Part shown: piece by piece, positions 6,362 through 7,009 of the stretch
Layout of the letters: each line of letters starts with the position of its first letter
Numbering within the stretch: the first letter of the stretch is position 1
NCBI GenBank assembly: GCA_002409455.1
Contig: DHNI01000052.1
Location: 4,369 to 11,377, forward strand
Direction of reading: 5' to 3'
Length of the DNA: 7,009 nt
Origin: Firmicutes bacterium UBA5420
Lineage (GTDB): Bacteria; Bacillota; Limnochordia; Darwinibacteriales; Darwinibacteriaceae
Notes under the pieces: generated by a model
Database searches by the model: none
What the model was told of the DNA's origin: nothing
The model's input: only the letters and a program-made list of their open reading frames with translations
Position numbers and translations under genes: made by a program

Positions 6362-7009
6362 TCTAGCAAAGACTTTACCACGCGAACAGAAGGCGGTTCT
6401 TCGCATAGAGGACCTCCACACTTGGTTTGAAGTACGACGCATGGGTTTTTTCAAGGCCGGCGATGTACGTGCCTTGGATGGGGCTTCGTTCGAGTTGTAT
6501 GAAGGTGAAACCATTTCTATTGTTGGTGAAAGTGGCTGCGGAAAAAGTACCTTGGCCAAAACGATCCTAGGAATCAACCATATTAGCAAGGGTTCGATCT
6601 TCTTTGAAGGCAAGGACTTAAGTACTCTTGATAAGGAAGGCTGGAAGCGCTATCGCTCCAGTATCGGATATATCCAACAAGACCCCTACGGTGCTCTTCC
6701 TCCCTTTATGTCCGTGCAGCGTATTCTTGAAGAGCCAATGAAAATAAATGGCATCAAGGACAAAGCAGAGCAGAAGAAGCGCATAAGGCAGGTACTTGAG
6801 GAAGTAAAGCTCGCTCCCATTGAAGACTATTTGCCAAAGTTCCCCCACATGTTAAGTGGTGGACAGCAACAACGCTTAGTCATCGCCAGGGCGATGGTCT
6901 TGGATCCCAAGATGCTTATTGCGGACGAGCCTGTATCCATGCTTGATGCTTCGGTTAGGGTAGAGATTCTCCAACTTCTGCAAGCACTGCAGAGACGGCA
7001 CAACTTAGC
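6354..7009 (+). CDS. ABC importer ATPase, OppF/DppF family (3'-truncated by window)
   Basis: This is the second ATPase, expected to form a heterodimer with the first. It is open from ATG 6354 to the window edge: 218 codons plus two bases. Visible motifs are Walker A GESGCGKS (58-65), Q-loop QQDPYGAL (108-115), signature LSGGQQQR (167-174), Walker B MLIADEP (187-193) with catalytic E192, and D-loop SMLD (195-198). The H-loop and the C-terminal region, roughly 100 residues, lie beyond the window. The segment after the Q-loop reads GALPP instead of the commoner SSLNP, a small departure. The start overlaps the previous stop by 8 nt, and GGAGAGGTGA (6341-6350) is its Shine-Dalgarno, so translation is probably coupled. 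Both ATPases keep a catalytic glutamate, so both nucleotide sites may be active. Confidence 0.95.
   Translation, partial: MPSLAKTLPREQKAVLRIEDLHTWFEVRRMGFFKAGDVRALDGASFELYEGETISIVGESGCGKSTLAKTILGINHISKGSIFFEGKDLSTLDKEGWKRYRSSIGYIQQDPYGALPPFMSVQRILEEPMKINGIKDKAEQKKRIRQVLEEVKLAPIEDYLPKFPHMLSGGQQQRLVIARAMVLDPKMLIADEPVSMLDASVRVEILQLLQALQRRHNL

Noticed and set aside
6618..6848. 76-residue reverse-strand frame under the second ATPase
   Set aside because: It is antisense to the ATPase, whose signature motif and helical domain are intact across this stretch.

Overview
The window holds most of one operon, all on the + strand, for a peptide/nickel-class (Opp/Dpp-type) ABC importer. Gene order is extracellular solute-binding protein (328-2796), first permease (2895-4028), second permease (4025-5368), first ATPase (5375-6361) and second ATPase (from 6354, cut by the window end at 7009). 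The four transporter genes are packed tightly: a 4-nt overlap, a 6-nt gap and an 8-nt overlap. They are very likely co-translated. A perfect 14-bp hairpin at 2829-2859 separates the binding-protein gene from the permease genes and probably sets binding protein in excess over membrane complex.

The first 327 bases have no gene I can support. They hold a perfect 11-bp hairpin (121-148), a plausible extended -10 promoter (TGaTACAAT, 212-220) lying inside nested inverted repeats (204-227) that look like a repressor site, a G-rich leader segment, and a strong Shine-Dalgarno sequence that points to a GTG start at 328 rather than the upstream ATG at 307.

The unusual part is the protein architecture. 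The binding protein is 822 residues, against roughly 500-600 for this class. Its recognisable blocks run in rotated order: the blocks normally found in the second half come straight after the signal peptide, the blocks normally found in the first half follow, and a beta-rich, probably Ig-like tail closes the protein. It therefore looks circularly permuted. The second permease carries an extracytoplasmic insertion of about 180 residues between membrane segments 1 and 2. The two oddities occur in partner proteins and may go together. Both ATPases look catalytically intact, and the first has the four-cysteine C-terminal motif known from DppD-type subunits.

Taxonomy cannot be fixed from this window. 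Base composition looks moderate (by eye, mid-to-high 40s % GC), Shine-Dalgarno sequences are strong and the hairpins are well formed. I recall similar long binding proteins from Chloroflexota and from deep-branching anaerobic Bacillota, so one of these is my best guess, with low confidence. The transported substrate is unknown: this importer class takes peptides, oligosaccharides, nickel and other solutes.
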